A stretch of DNA of 64,000 bases from JAJYKN01 sp035516155 (GTDB lineage Bacteria; Nitrospirota; UBA9217). A program made the translations under genes and the position numbers. Each line of letters starts with the position of its first letter. Within the stretch, counting starts at the first letter, position 1. This document shows, piece by piece, positions 25,833 to 35,177 of this stretch. The notes beneath the pieces were generated by a model that ran no database searches, had not been told where the DNA came from, and worked only from the letters and a program-made list of their open reading frames with translations. The DNA lies in NCBI GenBank assembly GCA_035516155.1, contig DATJAP010000041.1:51323-115322 (forward strand), written 5' to 3'.

Positions 25833-27116
25833 ATGACATTTTTTTACTTTCTCATTGTAATCGGTGTGCTTGTATTCGTGCATGAGCTCGGTCACTTTCT
25901 TATGGCAAAGCGGGCGGGTGTCCGGGTCGAGAAATTTTCACTCGGCATGGGTCCCAAGCTTGTAGGATACAAAAAGGGGGATACGGAATACGTCATATCG
26001 GCGCTGCCCCTCGGTGGTTATGTAAAAATGGCGGGAGAGAACCCGGACGAGGAGCCTACCGGAGCACCGGATGAGTTCCAGTCTAAGTCCGTATGGCAGC
26101 GTGTCCTGATCGCGGCAACAGGTCCGCTTACGAACATTCTTCTCGCATTCATCATCATGCCGCTGGTCTTCATGGTAGGCACCTATGCGGAAGGCCCGGC
26201 CAAGGTGGGTTACGTGGAGAGCGGCTCCCCGGCCGATCGGGCCGGCTTCAAAGCTGGCGATGTGATCGTGGAGATCAATGGCAGGAGTATCAGCGACTGG
26301 ACTAAGGCCCTTTCACTCATAGCCGTCAACCCCGATACGGACTTGAATGTCACCGTGGACCGTCAGGGAGCGAAGGAAACACTGATGCTGCGGCCTTCTG
26401 CCGCATCAGAGCTCAAAATCGGTACTTCCGGCCTCGTACCCGACATGCCGGCAGAGATCGGCAAGCTGAAACCGGGGTTCCCGGCAGAGAAGGCCGGGCT
26501 CAAGGAGAACGACAAGATCCTTGCCGTGGACGGTAAAACAGTCTATCACTGGAACCAATTTTCCAGTCTTGTACGCGAGAGCAAGGGGAAGACGCTCAAT
26601 CTCACTATCGAGCGTTCCGGCAGGCATCTGGATATCGCTCTTAATGCCGTGGAAGACGGCGGAAGGTATGTGATCGGAGTGGAACCGGTCATGCACCTGG
26701 TCTTCAAGAAGTACGGATTCATCGAGTCCGTGCGCCTGGGGTTTGATAAAACCATCGAGGCCATTGACCTTACAATCATTACGCTGAAGAAGCTGGTGAC
26801 TTTCAATCTTTCGATCAAGACGCTCGGCGGTCCCGTGATGATTGCACAGATGTCGGGCCAGGCCGCGGCAGCAGGCCTGTCGGTGTTCCTATCCCTCCTT
26901 GCTATGATCAGCATTTCGCTGGGCATCCTGAACCTGCTGCCGATCCCGGTACTCGATGGCGGGCTGATTCTTTTCCTCGTGATCGAGGCCATCCGCAAGA
27001 AGCCGATCAGCAGAAAGGTCATGGAGGTGTCCCAGAGCATAGGCGCGGCCATCCTGATCACACTGATAGCGGTCGTGTCCTATAACGATGTCATGAGGAT
27101 GTTTTTCCACAAGTAG
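25833..27116 (+). CDS. rseP: RIP metalloprotease RseP
   Basis: A site-2 protease of the inner membrane, 427 residues. The zinc site is HELGH at about residues 18-22, with the third ligand in the LDGG motif of NLLPIPVLDGG. Two PDZ domains lie between the membrane segments (about 120-200, VESGSPADRAGFKAGD; and 205-290, LKPGFPAEKAGLKEND). The family cuts anti-sigma factors and signal-peptide remnants. TAAGGAG precedes the ATG. No sigma-E/RseA pair is present nearby. Confidence 0.95.
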   Translation: MTFFYFLIVIGVLVFVHELGHFLMAKRAGVRVEKFSLGMGPKLVGYKKGDTEYVISALPLGGYVKMAGENPDEEPTGAPDEFQSKSVWQRVLIAATGPLTNILLAFIIMPLVFMVGTYAEGPAKVGYVESGSPADRAGFKAGDVIVEINGRSISDWTKALSLIAVNPDTDLNVTVDRQGAKETLMLRPSAASELKIGTSGLVPDMPAEIGKLKPGFPAEKAGLKENDKILAVDGKTVYHWNQFSSLVRESKGKTLNLTIERSGRHLDIALNAVEDGGRYVIGVEPVMHLVFKKYGFIESVRLGFDKTIEAIDLTIITLKKLVTFNLSIKTLGGPVMIAQMSGQAAAAGLSVFLSLLAMISISLGILNLLPIPVLDGGLILFLVIEAIRKKPISRKVMEVSQSIGAAILITLIAVVSYNDVMRMFFHK

Positions 27117-27180
27117 TTATCGCCTCTCATCGATTGTCTACCCGGAGCGGAGAAGGAAACGGTTCGGGAGAATCGCCAGG

Positions 27181-28284
27181 ATGAATGTGGACAACTCAAT
27201 CACACGCAGAAAAACCAGACAAATCGCCCTCGGTTCCGTAAAGATCGGCGGTAACGCGCCTATTGCGGTTCAGTCAATGTGCAATACCGACACGCGAGAC
27301 GCTGAAGCGACTCTTGCCCAGTTACGACAACTTGAACAGGCCGGCTGCGAACTCGTGCGCCTTGCCGTGCCTGACGAAGAAGCCGCTCTTGCTCTCGGAA
27401 AAATCAGAAAAGGAACCGACCTGCCGCTCATTGCAGACATCCACTTTGACTACCGTCTGGCGCTCGAAGCGGTGAGGCAGGGCGTGGACGGCCTCAGGAT
27501 CAATCCCGGCAATATCGGCGGAAGAGACAAGGTGAGCGAAGTCGTGCGATCGTGTAAAGACAGGGGGATTCCGATCCGTATCGGCGTGAATGCCGGTTCG
27601 CTCGAGAAACATCTCATGGAGAAATATCACCATCCAACGCCTGAGGCCATTGTTGAGAGCGCCTTCGGCCACCTCCGGATTCTTGAGGAGCTTCATTTTT
27701 CCGATATTAAGGTTTCACTCAAAGCGTCGGACGTGATGACAACCGTGGCGGCCTACCGTCTTTTCTCGGAACAATCCGATTACCCGCTCCACATTGGCAT
27801 CTCCGAGGCAGGTACGCTCTTCTCTGGCACAATCAAGTCGAGCGTTGGGCTCGGCATCCTGCTTGCCGAAGGCATCGGCGATACGTTGCGTGTATCCCTT
27901 ACAGCGGATCCTGTCGAGGAAGTGCGCGTGGCTTTTGAAATTCTCAAGGCACTGAAAATCCGTCAGCATGGCGTGAACATCATCTCCTGTCCCACCTGCG
28001 GAAGAACCGAGATCAACATCATTGGTTTGGCACAGGAAGTGGAAAGGCGTTTGGCCTCGGTTAAAGAGCCGATTACCGTTGCGGTCATGGGGTGTGTAGT
28101 GAACGGCCCGGGAGAGGCGCGCGAGGCCGATGTGGGCATTGCGGGCGGCAAAGGCATCGGGCTTCTGTTCAAGAACGGCGACATTATCAAAAAGTTAGAC
28201 GAGAAGGATTTGGCTGATGTATTAGTGAAGGAAGTTGAGGAAATCGTTAGAAACAAGCAGGCGGGAGGCAGCAAAAACAAGTAG
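27181..28284 (+). CDS. ispG: 4-hydroxy-3-methylbut-2-enyl diphosphate synthase (IspG/GcpE)
   Basis: A [4Fe-4S] enzyme of the MEP pathway, 367 residues, converting MEcPP to HMBPP. The cluster cysteines are in SCPTCGRTEIN and GCVVNGPGEA. The TIM-barrel opening (TRRKTRQIALGSVKIGG) is normal. The C-terminus ends KQAGGSKNK, encoded by a 7-base-period repeat that continues past the stop, so these residues are probably a late addition. With dxr and uppS it makes this run an isoprenoid/envelope operon. Confidence 0.95.
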   Translation: MNVDNSITRRKTRQIALGSVKIGGNAPIAVQSMCNTDTRDAEATLAQLRQLEQAGCELVRLAVPDEEAALALGKIRKGTDLPLIADIHFDYRLALEAVRQGVDGLRINPGNIGGRDKVSEVVRSCKDRGIPIRIGVNAGSLEKHLMEKYHHPTPEAIVESAFGHLRILEELHFSDIKVSLKASDVMTTVAAYRLFSEQSDYPLHIGISEAGTLFSGTIKSSVGLGILLAEGIGDTLRVSLTADPVEEVRVAFEILKALKIRQHGVNIISCPTCGRTEINIIGLAQEVERRLASVKEPITVAVMGCVVNGPGEAREADVGIAGGKGIGLLFKNGDIIKKLDEKDLADVLVKEVEEIVRNKQAGGSKNK

Positions 28285-28377
28285 ACGGGAGGCAGGAGAC
28301 AATAGACCGGAAAAGTCTTGAGGCTGGATTTCCCCATACGCTGCTTACCCTATGCTGTCGTCTACTGACTCATCGGA
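28256..28377. repeat. Heptamer array at the ispG 3' end with inverted partner
   Basis: The plus strand 28256-28311 splits into 7-base words: AGCAGGC, GGGAGGC, AGCAAAA, ACAAGTA, GACGGGA, GGCAGGA, GACAATA, GACCGGA. On the minus strand 28320-28377 gives AGTCAGT, AGACGAC, AGCATAG, GGTAAGC and AGCGTAT. It covers the last nine codons of ispG and ends just before the proS ribosome-binding site. Confidence 0.6.
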
Positions 28378-28383
28378 GGTTTC

Positions 28384-30078
28384 ATGCGCTATTCTCGACT
28401 ATTCATTCCGACTCTGAAAGAAGCCCCATCCGAGGCGGAGGCGATTTCACATAAACTCATGGTACGTGCAGGCTATGTGCGACAGCTTGCCGCCGGGCTT
28501 TATATTTATCTTCCGCTCGGCATCCGGGTCATGGAAAAAATAAACCGGATCATCCGCGAGGAGATGAATGCAATCGGCGGCCAGGAAGTGACCATGCCGG
28601 TATTGAACCCTGCCGAAGTCTGGCAGCAAACAGGGAGGTGGGATAGCATCGGCGACGAAATGTTCAGACTCAAGGACCGCGGCGGCCGCGACATGTGTCT
28701 GGCCATGACCCATGAGGAGACAATGACCTGGCTGGCCGCTCATGACATTCGTTCTTACCGGGAGCTTCCTCAGATTTGGTATCAACTCCAGACGAAGTTG
28801 CGCGATGAGGCTCGGCCCAAGAGTGGTGTGCTTCGAACCCGTGAGTTCACCATGAAAGACTCCTACAGTTTCGATAAGGATCAAGAAGGGCTGGATAAGT
28901 CCTATCAACTCCACCTCGAAACGTATAAAAAAATTTATACGCGTTGTGGCCTCAAATTCTATGTGGTCCAGAGCGATACCGGTATGATGGGTGGCTCCAT
29001 GGCGCACGAGTATATGGCGCCTTCGCCGGCCGGAGAGGACGAGGTAGCCCTTTGCGACGGCTGCGGGTACGCGGCTAACGTGGAACTGGCGCTGTCAATC
29101 CCGAAACCGACAGCGGTTTTTGAGGGAAATCACGAAGAAGTCGCGACTCCTGAAAAACGGACTATCGAAGAAGTGACACGGTTTCTGAAGGTAACTCCCG
29201 ACCTCCTGCTCAAATCTATCCTGGTCATGAGCGACAACGGACCGGTGCTCACTCTGATCCGTGGTGACCAGACGCTGCATGAAAAGAAACTTGCAAAACT
29301 CATCGGACCGCATCGACCCGCTCAGAAGGACGAGGTTAAGGAACACCTCAATGTTCCGGCAGGATTCATCGGTCCCATGGGCCATCGGGTCAGGAAAATC
29401 GCGGATCCAGTGCTCAAACAGGGGCTGTATATTGCCGGCGCAAACAAGGAAGGGTTTCATGTGAAGGGCGTGTCCGCGGACATGCACTTTCCCGAAGCCG
29501 AGTTCAGTGACATCCACGTTGCCCAAGCGGGCGACACCTGCGCACACTGCGGCAATACGCTCAGGATAGACCGCGTCATCGAGATTGGTAACATTTTCAA
29601 GCTCGGGACGAAATATTCTGAAACGCTTAAAGCGAATTATCTAGATGAGCAGGGGAGTGAAAAACCGATCGTCATGGGTAGTTACGGCATCGGACCGGCG
29701 CGGATTGCAGCGGCGGCCATCGAGCAGGGAAACGATGAAAACGGCATTATCTGGCCTTTGGCCATCGCCCCCTACCAGCTCCTGATCGTGCCGGTGAACG
29801 TCAATGACGTGAAGTCCATGGATGTTGCCGAGGAAATGTACACTGCCCTGGAGGAGAAAGGGTTCGAGGTCCTGATGGACGACCGTGACGAGCGGGCGGG
29901 TGTAAAATTCAAGGACGCCGACCTCGTCGGCATTCCCTGGCGTATCATCATCGGAGAAAAAAATCTCAAAGAAGGCCTGGTGGAGATCAAGGAACGAAAG
30001 ACAGGGCAGGTGGAAAAAGTTGGTGTCGAAGCAGCCATCCAGCAGATTGCGAAAAAGCTGGTGATGGAAGGGTTCTAA
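28384..30078 (+). CDS. proS: Prolyl-tRNA synthetase
   Basis: A class II synthetase of the bacterial type, 564 residues. It starts MRYSRLFIPTLKEAPSEAEA; motif 2 is in GVLRTREFTMKDSYSF; the YbaK-like editing insertion is at about residues 225-385 (LLKSILVMSDNGPVLTLIRGDQ); motif 3 is GSYGIGPARIAAA; and the anticodon-binding domain comes last. ATCGGAGG precedes the ATG. It is the last gene of the uppS-to-proS run. Confidence 0.97.
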   Translation: MRYSRLFIPTLKEAPSEAEAISHKLMVRAGYVRQLAAGLYIYLPLGIRVMEKINRIIREEMNAIGGQEVTMPVLNPAEVWQQTGRWDSIGDEMFRLKDRGGRDMCLAMTHEETMTWLAAHDIRSYRELPQIWYQLQTKLRDEARPKSGVLRTREFTMKDSYSFDKDQEGLDKSYQLHLETYKKIYTRCGLKFYVVQSDTGMMGGSMAHEYMAPSPAGEDEVALCDGCGYAANVELALSIPKPTAVFEGNHEEVATPEKRTIEEVTRFLKVTPDLLLKSILVMSDNGPVLTLIRGDQTLHEKKLAKLIGPHRPAQKDEVKEHLNVPAGFIGPMGHRVRKIADPVLKQGLYIAGANKEGFHVKGVSADMHFPEAEFSDIHVAQAGDTCAHCGNTLRIDRVIEIGNIFKLGTKYSETLKANYLDEQGSEKPIVMGSYGIGPARIAAAAIEQGNDENGIIWPLAIAPYQLLIVPVNVNDVKSMDVAEEMYTALEEKGFEVLMDDRDERAGVKFKDADLVGIPWRIIIGEKNLKEGLVEIKERKTGQVEKVGVEAAIQQIAKKLVMEGF

Positions 30079-30079
30079 A

Positions 30080-30107
30080 GGAAGTAAGTTCAGAGTTCAA
30101 GGTCGAT
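30080..30107 (+). repeat. Short heptamer array after proS
   Basis: GGAAGTA, AGTTCAG, AGTTCAA and GGTCGAT follow each other in 7-base steps directly after the proS stop. AGTTCAG resembles the words in the array after recN. The rest of the gap to 30332 shows nothing clear. Confidence 0.45.
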
Positions 30108-30332
30108 CGTGAATATAGTGCGTCTGTACGTTTCGATGCTCATACGGGAAAGAGTTTCACCGCGCATCATTTCGGGTCACCAGAAAAACGAAATTCATCG
30201 AGATCGGACAGGTAATAGTGGTTGCCGCCCGGTTGTGATAATTGGGGCAGAACGCCGGCCAAAGCACCGGCCAAAAATAGCTTGAATTTCGCTGCTAAAG
30301 CTTTTATAATCGGCCTTTATGGAGGGTGCGCG

Positions 30333-30560
30333 GTGGAAGAGATCGTAAAGCTTCAATTGAACTCGCAACAGATTGCTGAAATTAAAAAGCAGATCGGTTT
30401 TGAGCTCCATGAGATATATCTTACGAAGCGATCGTTGAACAAATTGAGAGTCTTCCGGCTGCGCCTTAACGACGAGCAGCAGCAGATCCTGGAAGAACAA
30501 CTCGGCCAGAAGGTTAAGGAATTGACTGTCACACGATCGGTCGCAACGAGAATTCTCTAG
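30333..30560 (+). CDS. Small hypothetical protein
   Basis: A 75-residue protein from a GTG at 30333, chosen because GGAGG lies 7 bases before it (30321-30325). The translation opens with VEEIVKLQLNS and has alternating hydrophobic/charged residues, suggesting a helical, possibly coiled-coil fold (about 10-25 and 45-65; EQQQILEEQLGQKVKEL). No signal peptide, membrane segment or known motif. The codon pattern is like that of the neighbours, so it is probably real. I do not recognise a family. Confidence 0.55.
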   Translation: MEEIVKLQLNSQQIAEIKKQIGFELHEIYLTKRSLNKLRVFRLRLNDEQQQILEEQLGQKVKELTVTRSVATRIL

Positions 30561-30651
30561 GGGTAACAGACTCAGCTTATATAACCGGGACGGTTGTTTC
30601 CCGGCGGACCGGCTCTTCCCGCTCAGGTAGGCCAATAGGAGACGAAAGTAC

Positions 30652-30834
30652 ACGAAAAGGATAATCGTACTTATCCTTGCCTTCATAAGCATTGTTACCA
30701 TCGCTCGTATCGGATGCGAGAAGAAAAAAGAAGCGCCTCAGCATGCTGCGTAGCCAACTGTGATGCCGCCTTCTGCATCGGCACCGGCAATATCTACACC
30801 GGCACCGGCTCCGGCAAAACCTGCGAAAAAATAG
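30652..30834 (+). pseudogene. Decayed small lipoprotein-like gene
   Basis: The frame from 30652 reads TKRIIVLILAFISIVTIA then RIGCEKKKEAPQHAA, a TAG at 30751, and then an Ala/Pro/Ser tail (PPSASAPAISTPAPAPAKP) ending AKK at a TAG at 30832. The layout is that of a short lipoprotein: hydrophobic leader, Cys, charged patch, Ala-Pro linker. The expected start position holds ACG, ten bases after GGAG, which suggests an ATG-to-ACG change. The start loss and the internal amber codon make it a likely pseudogene, with the frame otherwise intact. Confidence 0.55.
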
Positions 30835-30863
30835 TGTATCCGTGTCCATCGATTGCATGATAC

Positions 30864-30895
30864 AAGGCCCCCCATCTGCGGGGGCCTTTATGTTT
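30864..30895 (+). terminator. Terminator-like hairpin after the lipoprotein remnant
   Basis: A 9-bp perfect stem AAGGCCCCC/GGGGGCCTT with a 7-base loop, followed by TATGTTT. The T-run is weak, so termination may be partial. It marks the end of the small-gene unit that starts at 30333. Confidence 0.65.
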
Positions 30896-31018
30896 AAATG
30901 CTGCGCCTGGGAAAAGTGGAGCGCAACAGCGTATTTGCGTGTATAATGAAGCAAGCGAAGCCCGGCCACCTGTTGTAGTGAGGCGCGGGTCGGAGAACAG
31001 CTACCCACAGGGCATTTG

Positions 31019-32815
31019 ATGAAGAAACTGACGATTGATCTGCTTGGAGAAATCCTGATCAAGGCCGGAAAAATTTCGCCTGAACAAGCCCGGGAGATGA
31101 AGATAAAACAGGATGTGCAACGGATGAAGCTCTTGAAGGTCAGGGGTGAAACCCTGCACCGGGGCAGAATGCACATCGAAGACGAAATATCGGCCATTGA
31201 GGTGGCAGCGTCGCTGAACCTGGAACTGGCCGGCGCTCCAGGACAGATTCTGACCGAGGATGACATTACCGAGGCGGTTGCGGCCCACGCCGGACTGCCT
31301 TTCAAAAAGATAGACCCCCTGAAGCTCAATCCCGATATTACAACGCAGATCTTATCGCGGGCTTTTGCGCGACGGGCTGTCTCAGTGCCGATCGAACGTG
31401 AGGACGATACGTTGACCCTTGCCGTTGCCGATCCTTATAATATTGAAGTCACCGAGAATATCGAGCGGATGGGGTACAAGGTCAAGCGCATCGTTGCTCC
31501 CAAGACGGATATCCTCAAGATCATCACCGAATTCTACGGGTTCCGCTCATCGGTGATCGCGGCGGAAAAGGAGATGGCCCCCTCGGCTGATCTCGGGAAC
31601 CTTGAGCAGTTCGTCAAGATGAAGTCGGTTTCCGAGATAGAGGCCACGGACAAGCACGTCGTGAACGCCGTGGAATTTCTGTTCCGCTACGCCTTTGACC
31701 AGCGGGCGAGCGACATCCACATCGAGCCCAAACGCGGTGCCGGGGAGGTCCGTCTTCGGATCGACGGTTTGCTTACCACCATCAACAGGATACCGAAGGT
31801 GGTTCACCCCGCTGTTGTCTCACGCATTAAGATGCTCTCCCGCATGGACATTGCCGAGAAGCGACGAGCCCAGGACGGCAGGATCAAGACCGAGTACAAG
31901 TCGCGCGAGGTGGAACTCCGTGTATCAACGATGCCAACCGCCTTTGGGGAAAAGGTCGTGATCAGGATCTTTGACCCTGATATCCTGCTCCAAGACCTGG
32001 AGGAGATTGGCTTCGAACCCAGGGAATACGAGCTGTTCCGATCATTCATTGGAAAGCCCCACGGCATCATCTTGGTGACCGGCCCGACGGGAAGCGGAAA
32101 GACCACGACGTTGTATTCGGCGCTTAAAACCGTAGCCACGCCCGAAGTGAACGTAGTGACCATCGAGGATCCCATCGAAATGGTGAACGACAAATTCAAC
32201 CAGGTGAGCGTCCAGCCGCAGATCGGCATCACCTTCGGCAGCACACTCAGGACGATCCTCCGGCAGGACCCGGATATTATCATGGTCGGCGAGATCCGCG
32301 ACCTTGAAACAGCGGAGAATGCCGTCCAGGCGGCGCTCACAGGACACCTCGTTTTTTCCACCCTCCACACGAATGACGCTCCGAGCGCGATCACTCGGCT
32401 GCTTGACCTGGGTGTTCCGCCGTACCTCATTTCCTCGACCATCATCGGCGTCATGGCGCAGCGGCTGGTCAGAAAAATCTGTAAGCACTGCGAGAAAACC
32501 TACGAACTTCTACCTGAAGAAGCGCAGGCCGTTGGTTTGGCGTCGGACAAGAATCAAAAGGCTGTTGTGAAATACGGCGAGGGCTGTCCCCAGTGCCGGG
32601 GAACGGGATATGCTGGACGCTCCGGCATCTTCGAGGTCATGGAAATTAACGATAGGATCAGGGCCGTTGTCCGGGAGAAAGCGGATGCCGATTCCATCAG
32701 GAAAACGGCTGTCTCGGATGGCATGGTCGTCCTGCATGATGCAGCAGTGCGCAAGATGCTGAAAGGCGAGACCACCTTCGATGAGGTTATTAGGGTAACG
32801 GGGGAGAAAACGTAA
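31019..32815 (+). CDS. Type IV pilus / type II secretion assembly ATPase (PilB/GspE family)
   Basis: A 598-residue hexameric secretion ATPase. The N-terminal MshEN-type domain covers about 1-150. The core has Walker A GPTGSGKTTT (about residue 350), an Asp box, Walker B DIIMVGEIRD, and the tetra-cysteine zinc site CKHC...CPQC, typical of PilB/GspE rather than PilT. The ATG at 31019 follows a TTG in the same frame. A TATAAT box at 30942-30947 may be its -10, though the -35 is poor. No pilC, pilA or gsp genes are nearby, so the system it drives is not shown here. Confidence 0.9.
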   Translation: MKKLTIDLLGEILIKAGKISPEQAREMKIKQDVQRMKLLKVRGETLHRGRMHIEDEISAIEVAASLNLELAGAPGQILTEDDITEAVAAHAGLPFKKIDPLKLNPDITTQILSRAFARRAVSVPIEREDDTLTLAVADPYNIEVTENIERMGYKVKRIVAPKTDILKIITEFYGFRSSVIAAEKEMAPSADLGNLEQFVKMKSVSEIEATDKHVVNAVEFLFRYAFDQRASDIHIEPKRGAGEVRLRIDGLLTTINRIPKVVHPAVVSRIKMLSRMDIAEKRRAQDGRIKTEYKSREVELRVSTMPTAFGEKVVIRIFDPDILLQDLEEIGFEPREYELFRSFIGKPHGIILVTGPTGSGKTTTLYSALKTVATPEVNVVTIEDPIEMVNDKFNQVSVQPQIGITFGSTLRTILRQDPDIIMVGEIRDLETAENAVQAALTGHLVFSTLHTNDAPSAITRLLDLGVPPYLISSTIIGVMAQRLVRKICKHCEKTYELLPEEAQAVGLASDKNQKAVVKYGEGCPQCRGTGYAGRSGIFEVMEINDRIRAVVREKADADSIRKTAVSDGMVVLHDAAVRKMLKGETTFDEVIRVTGEKT

Positions 32816-32906
32816 GAAGATAACGGCGATCGGACCGGTTCGTGGGTTCAGGGAAGACGAACAAGACCCTGACCGTGCTCTCGCGTCCCCCGCCCCTTTG
32901 TTTGCC

Positions 32907-34184
32907 ATGGATACTTTTATCACGATCATAACCGGCAATGTCGCACTGTTGGCGGCGACCGGCCTGAGCATTCTTATGGCCGCTTTCTGCGCTGGCGCGG
33001 AGACGGCCATTGTCTTCTCGAACAAGGCGCACCTCCACCAGCTGTCCGAGGCTGGAAACATCCGTGCGCAAACCGTTCTTTCCCTCAGCCAGGACCGCGA
33101 TCGACTCCACGTCTCCCTGATGCTGTTTGAAAATTTTCTGATCATTCTATCGGTCATTCTCGGCACGATAATGGCGCTCCGTGTTTTCGCTCAGATGGCA
33201 CTGGCCGCATTCGTCTCGGTGATGGTGATGAGCGGGTGCGTTGTTTTTTTCGCCAAAATGATTCCCAAGGGGATTGCCTGCAGAAATCCCGATACCTTTT
33301 CCCTTGCCGTCGCTCCGGCGCTTCAGGTCATAAACAGGTTTTTCTCCCCCCTGAACCGCTTGTTTTCAAAGGCAGCAGACTTCCTGGTCGGGCCGGGTCC
33401 GCAGGGACTGTCCTGTGCGGCGGTGGTTACCGAAGAGGACATCAAGGCAATGATCAACCTCGGCGAGGAGCGGGGTTCTCTCAAGGAGGAGGAAAAGGAG
33501 CTGCTGCATAAGGTCTTCGAGTTCGGTGATACGCTCGCATCGCAAGCCATGCGGCCCAGGACCGAAATTGTGAGCGTTCCGTCGAACGTAACCCTCCAGG
33601 CAGTATTCACCCTTGTATCCGAATTCGGTTATTCACGCTACCCCGTCATAGAGGATACGATTGATACGGTTGTCGGGATCCTGTACATCAAGGATATTCT
33701 TGTCGCCATGTCCGCTGGAGACGTAAAGCGCGAGGAGGGGATTCAACAATTTATCAGACCGGCATACTTCATCCCCGAGAACAAACGGGTGAGCGAATTG
33801 TTGTCGGAAATGCAGCGCGATCGGTTCCAACTTGCCATCGTTATTGACGAGTACGGCGGAACGTCCGGACTCGTGACCCTCGAGGATTTGATCGAAGAGA
33901 TCGTGGGCAGTATCCATGATGAATTGGAAGCCGAGCAGAAGGATGTCGAGGTGGTCGATGAGAAGAACTTTGTGGTTTCGGGTCAGTCAGACCTCGATGA
34001 AGTGAACGAACTGCTCGGTACAACCCTTCAGTCCTCGGACTTTAACACGCTCGGCGGCTTTGTGTTCGGGCTTTTTGGCAGAATGCCCAGGGTAGGCGAG
34101 CAGCTGAAGTACAGAAACCTCAAGCTTGAAGTTCTTGAGCTTGAGGGGAGAAAGATCACTAAGGTAAAGGTCACAAAATTATAA
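32907..34184 (+). CDS. CNNM/CorC-like CBS-domain membrane protein
   Basis: A 425-residue protein of the hemolysin C/CorB group. The DUF21 membrane domain (four hydrophobic segments, about 1-180) opens with the ILMAAFCAGAETAI motif. It is followed by a CBS pair (about 205-330; EDTIDTVVGILYIKDIL, IDEYGGTSGLVTLEDLI) and the C-terminal CorC_HlyC domain (about 345-425). Relatives handle Mg2+/Co2+ efflux or homeostasis; the older hemolysin label is misleading. A TTG three codons upstream is an alternative start. Confidence 0.9.
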   Translation: MDTFITIITGNVALLAATGLSILMAAFCAGAETAIVFSNKAHLHQLSEAGNIRAQTVLSLSQDRDRLHVSLMLFENFLIILSVILGTIMALRVFAQMALAAFVSVMVMSGCVVFFAKMIPKGIACRNPDTFSLAVAPALQVINRFFSPLNRLFSKAADFLVGPGPQGLSCAAVVTEEDIKAMINLGEERGSLKEEEKELLHKVFEFGDTLASQAMRPRTEIVSVPSNVTLQAVFTLVSEFGYSRYPVIEDTIDTVVGILYIKDILVAMSAGDVKREEGIQQFIRPAYFIPENKRVSELLSEMQRDRFQLAIVIDEYGGTSGLVTLEDLIEEIVGSIHDELEAEQKDVEVVDEKNFVVSGQSDLDEVNELLGTTLQSSDFNTLGGFVFGLFGRMPRVGEQLKYRNLKLEVLELEGRKITKVKVTKL

Positions 34185-34253
34185 CCGTACGCGGTTCAAT
34201 CTGTCGAAACGGCTTAGATCATTGAAACCATTGCAAAGACAGGGGGTGGCGGA

Positions 34254-35177
34254 GTGAGGAAGAAAGTAACGGTCGTTGGCGCGGGCAATGTCGGAGCAAC
34301 GCTGGTGCAGCGGATTGCCGAAGCCCGGCTTGCGGATGTTGTGATGGTGGATGTGGTCGAGGGCGTTCCGCAGGGAAAGGGACTCGACCTGCTTGAAGCC
34401 GGGCCGGTGATGGGGTACGACACGAAAGTCATCGGCATGAACAGCTATGACGAAACTGCGGGGTCCGATATTATCGTGATTACGGCCGGCTTGGCGCGCA
34501 AGCCAGGCATGAGCCGTGACGACCTGCTCGCAGCGAACGGCACCATCGTAACGAAAGTCGCCAAGGAGACCGGCATGCGTTCACCCCGGGCGGTCATGAT
34601 AGTAGTCACCAACCCCATGGACGTCATGGCTTATGTCGCCATGAAGGCTAGCGGTTTCCCGCGCGAACGGGTGATCGGCATGGGTGGCGTACTCGACTCT
34701 GCGCGTTTTCGCACGTTTATCGCCTTGGAACTGGCGGTTTCGGTTGAGAACACTCATGCCTTTGTGCTCGGTGGGCATGGTGACACCATGGTCCCGCTGC
34801 CGCGGTACTCGACGGTGGCGGGAATACCGATCACGGAATTGATGAAAAAAGAAACAATCGACAAGCTGGTCGAGCGCACCCGGAACGGCGGCGCCGAAAT
34901 CGTTGCGCTGCTCAAGACCGGGAGTGCCTACTATGCACCCTCGGCGGCGACCCTCGAGATGGTCGACGCCGTGCTGCTCGACAAGAAGAAGATTCTTCCC
35001 TGTTCAACCTGTCTTGCCGGAGAATACGGCGTCAAGGACACCTTCGCCGGTGTGCCGGTGAAACTTGGAGCAGGCGGGGTTGAGCAGGTCATCGAGATCA
35101 AACTGAGCTCCGAAGAGAACGCGGCGTTCATGAAGTCGGTAGAGGCGGTGAGATCGGGATGCGCGAAATTCATGTAG
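34254..35177 (+). CDS. mdh: Malate dehydrogenase
   Basis: An LDH-like malate dehydrogenase of 307 residues interconverting malate and oxaloacetate with NAD. It has GAGNVGA at the N-terminus, an Asp after strand 2 (VVMVDVVEG, NAD preference), an Arg in ARKPGMSRDDLL and the catalytic His in GGHGDTMVPL. It starts with GTG. Its end overlaps the fumarase alpha gene by 19 bases, so malate and fumarate steps are translated together; this fits an oxidative or reductive TCA branch. Confidence 0.95.
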   Translation: MRKKVTVVGAGNVGATLVQRIAEARLADVVMVDVVEGVPQGKGLDLLEAGPVMGYDTKVIGMNSYDETAGSDIIVITAGLARKPGMSRDDLLAANGTIVTKVAKETGMRSPRAVMIVVTNPMDVMAYVAMKASGFPRERVIGMGGVLDSARFRTFIALELAVSVENTHAFVLGGHGDTMVPLPRYSTVAGIPITELMKKETIDKLVERTRNGGAEIVALLKTGSAYYAPSAATLEMVDAVLLDKKKILPCSTCLAGEYGVKDTFAGVPVKLGAGGVEQVIEIKLSSEENAAFMKSVEAVRSGCAKFM

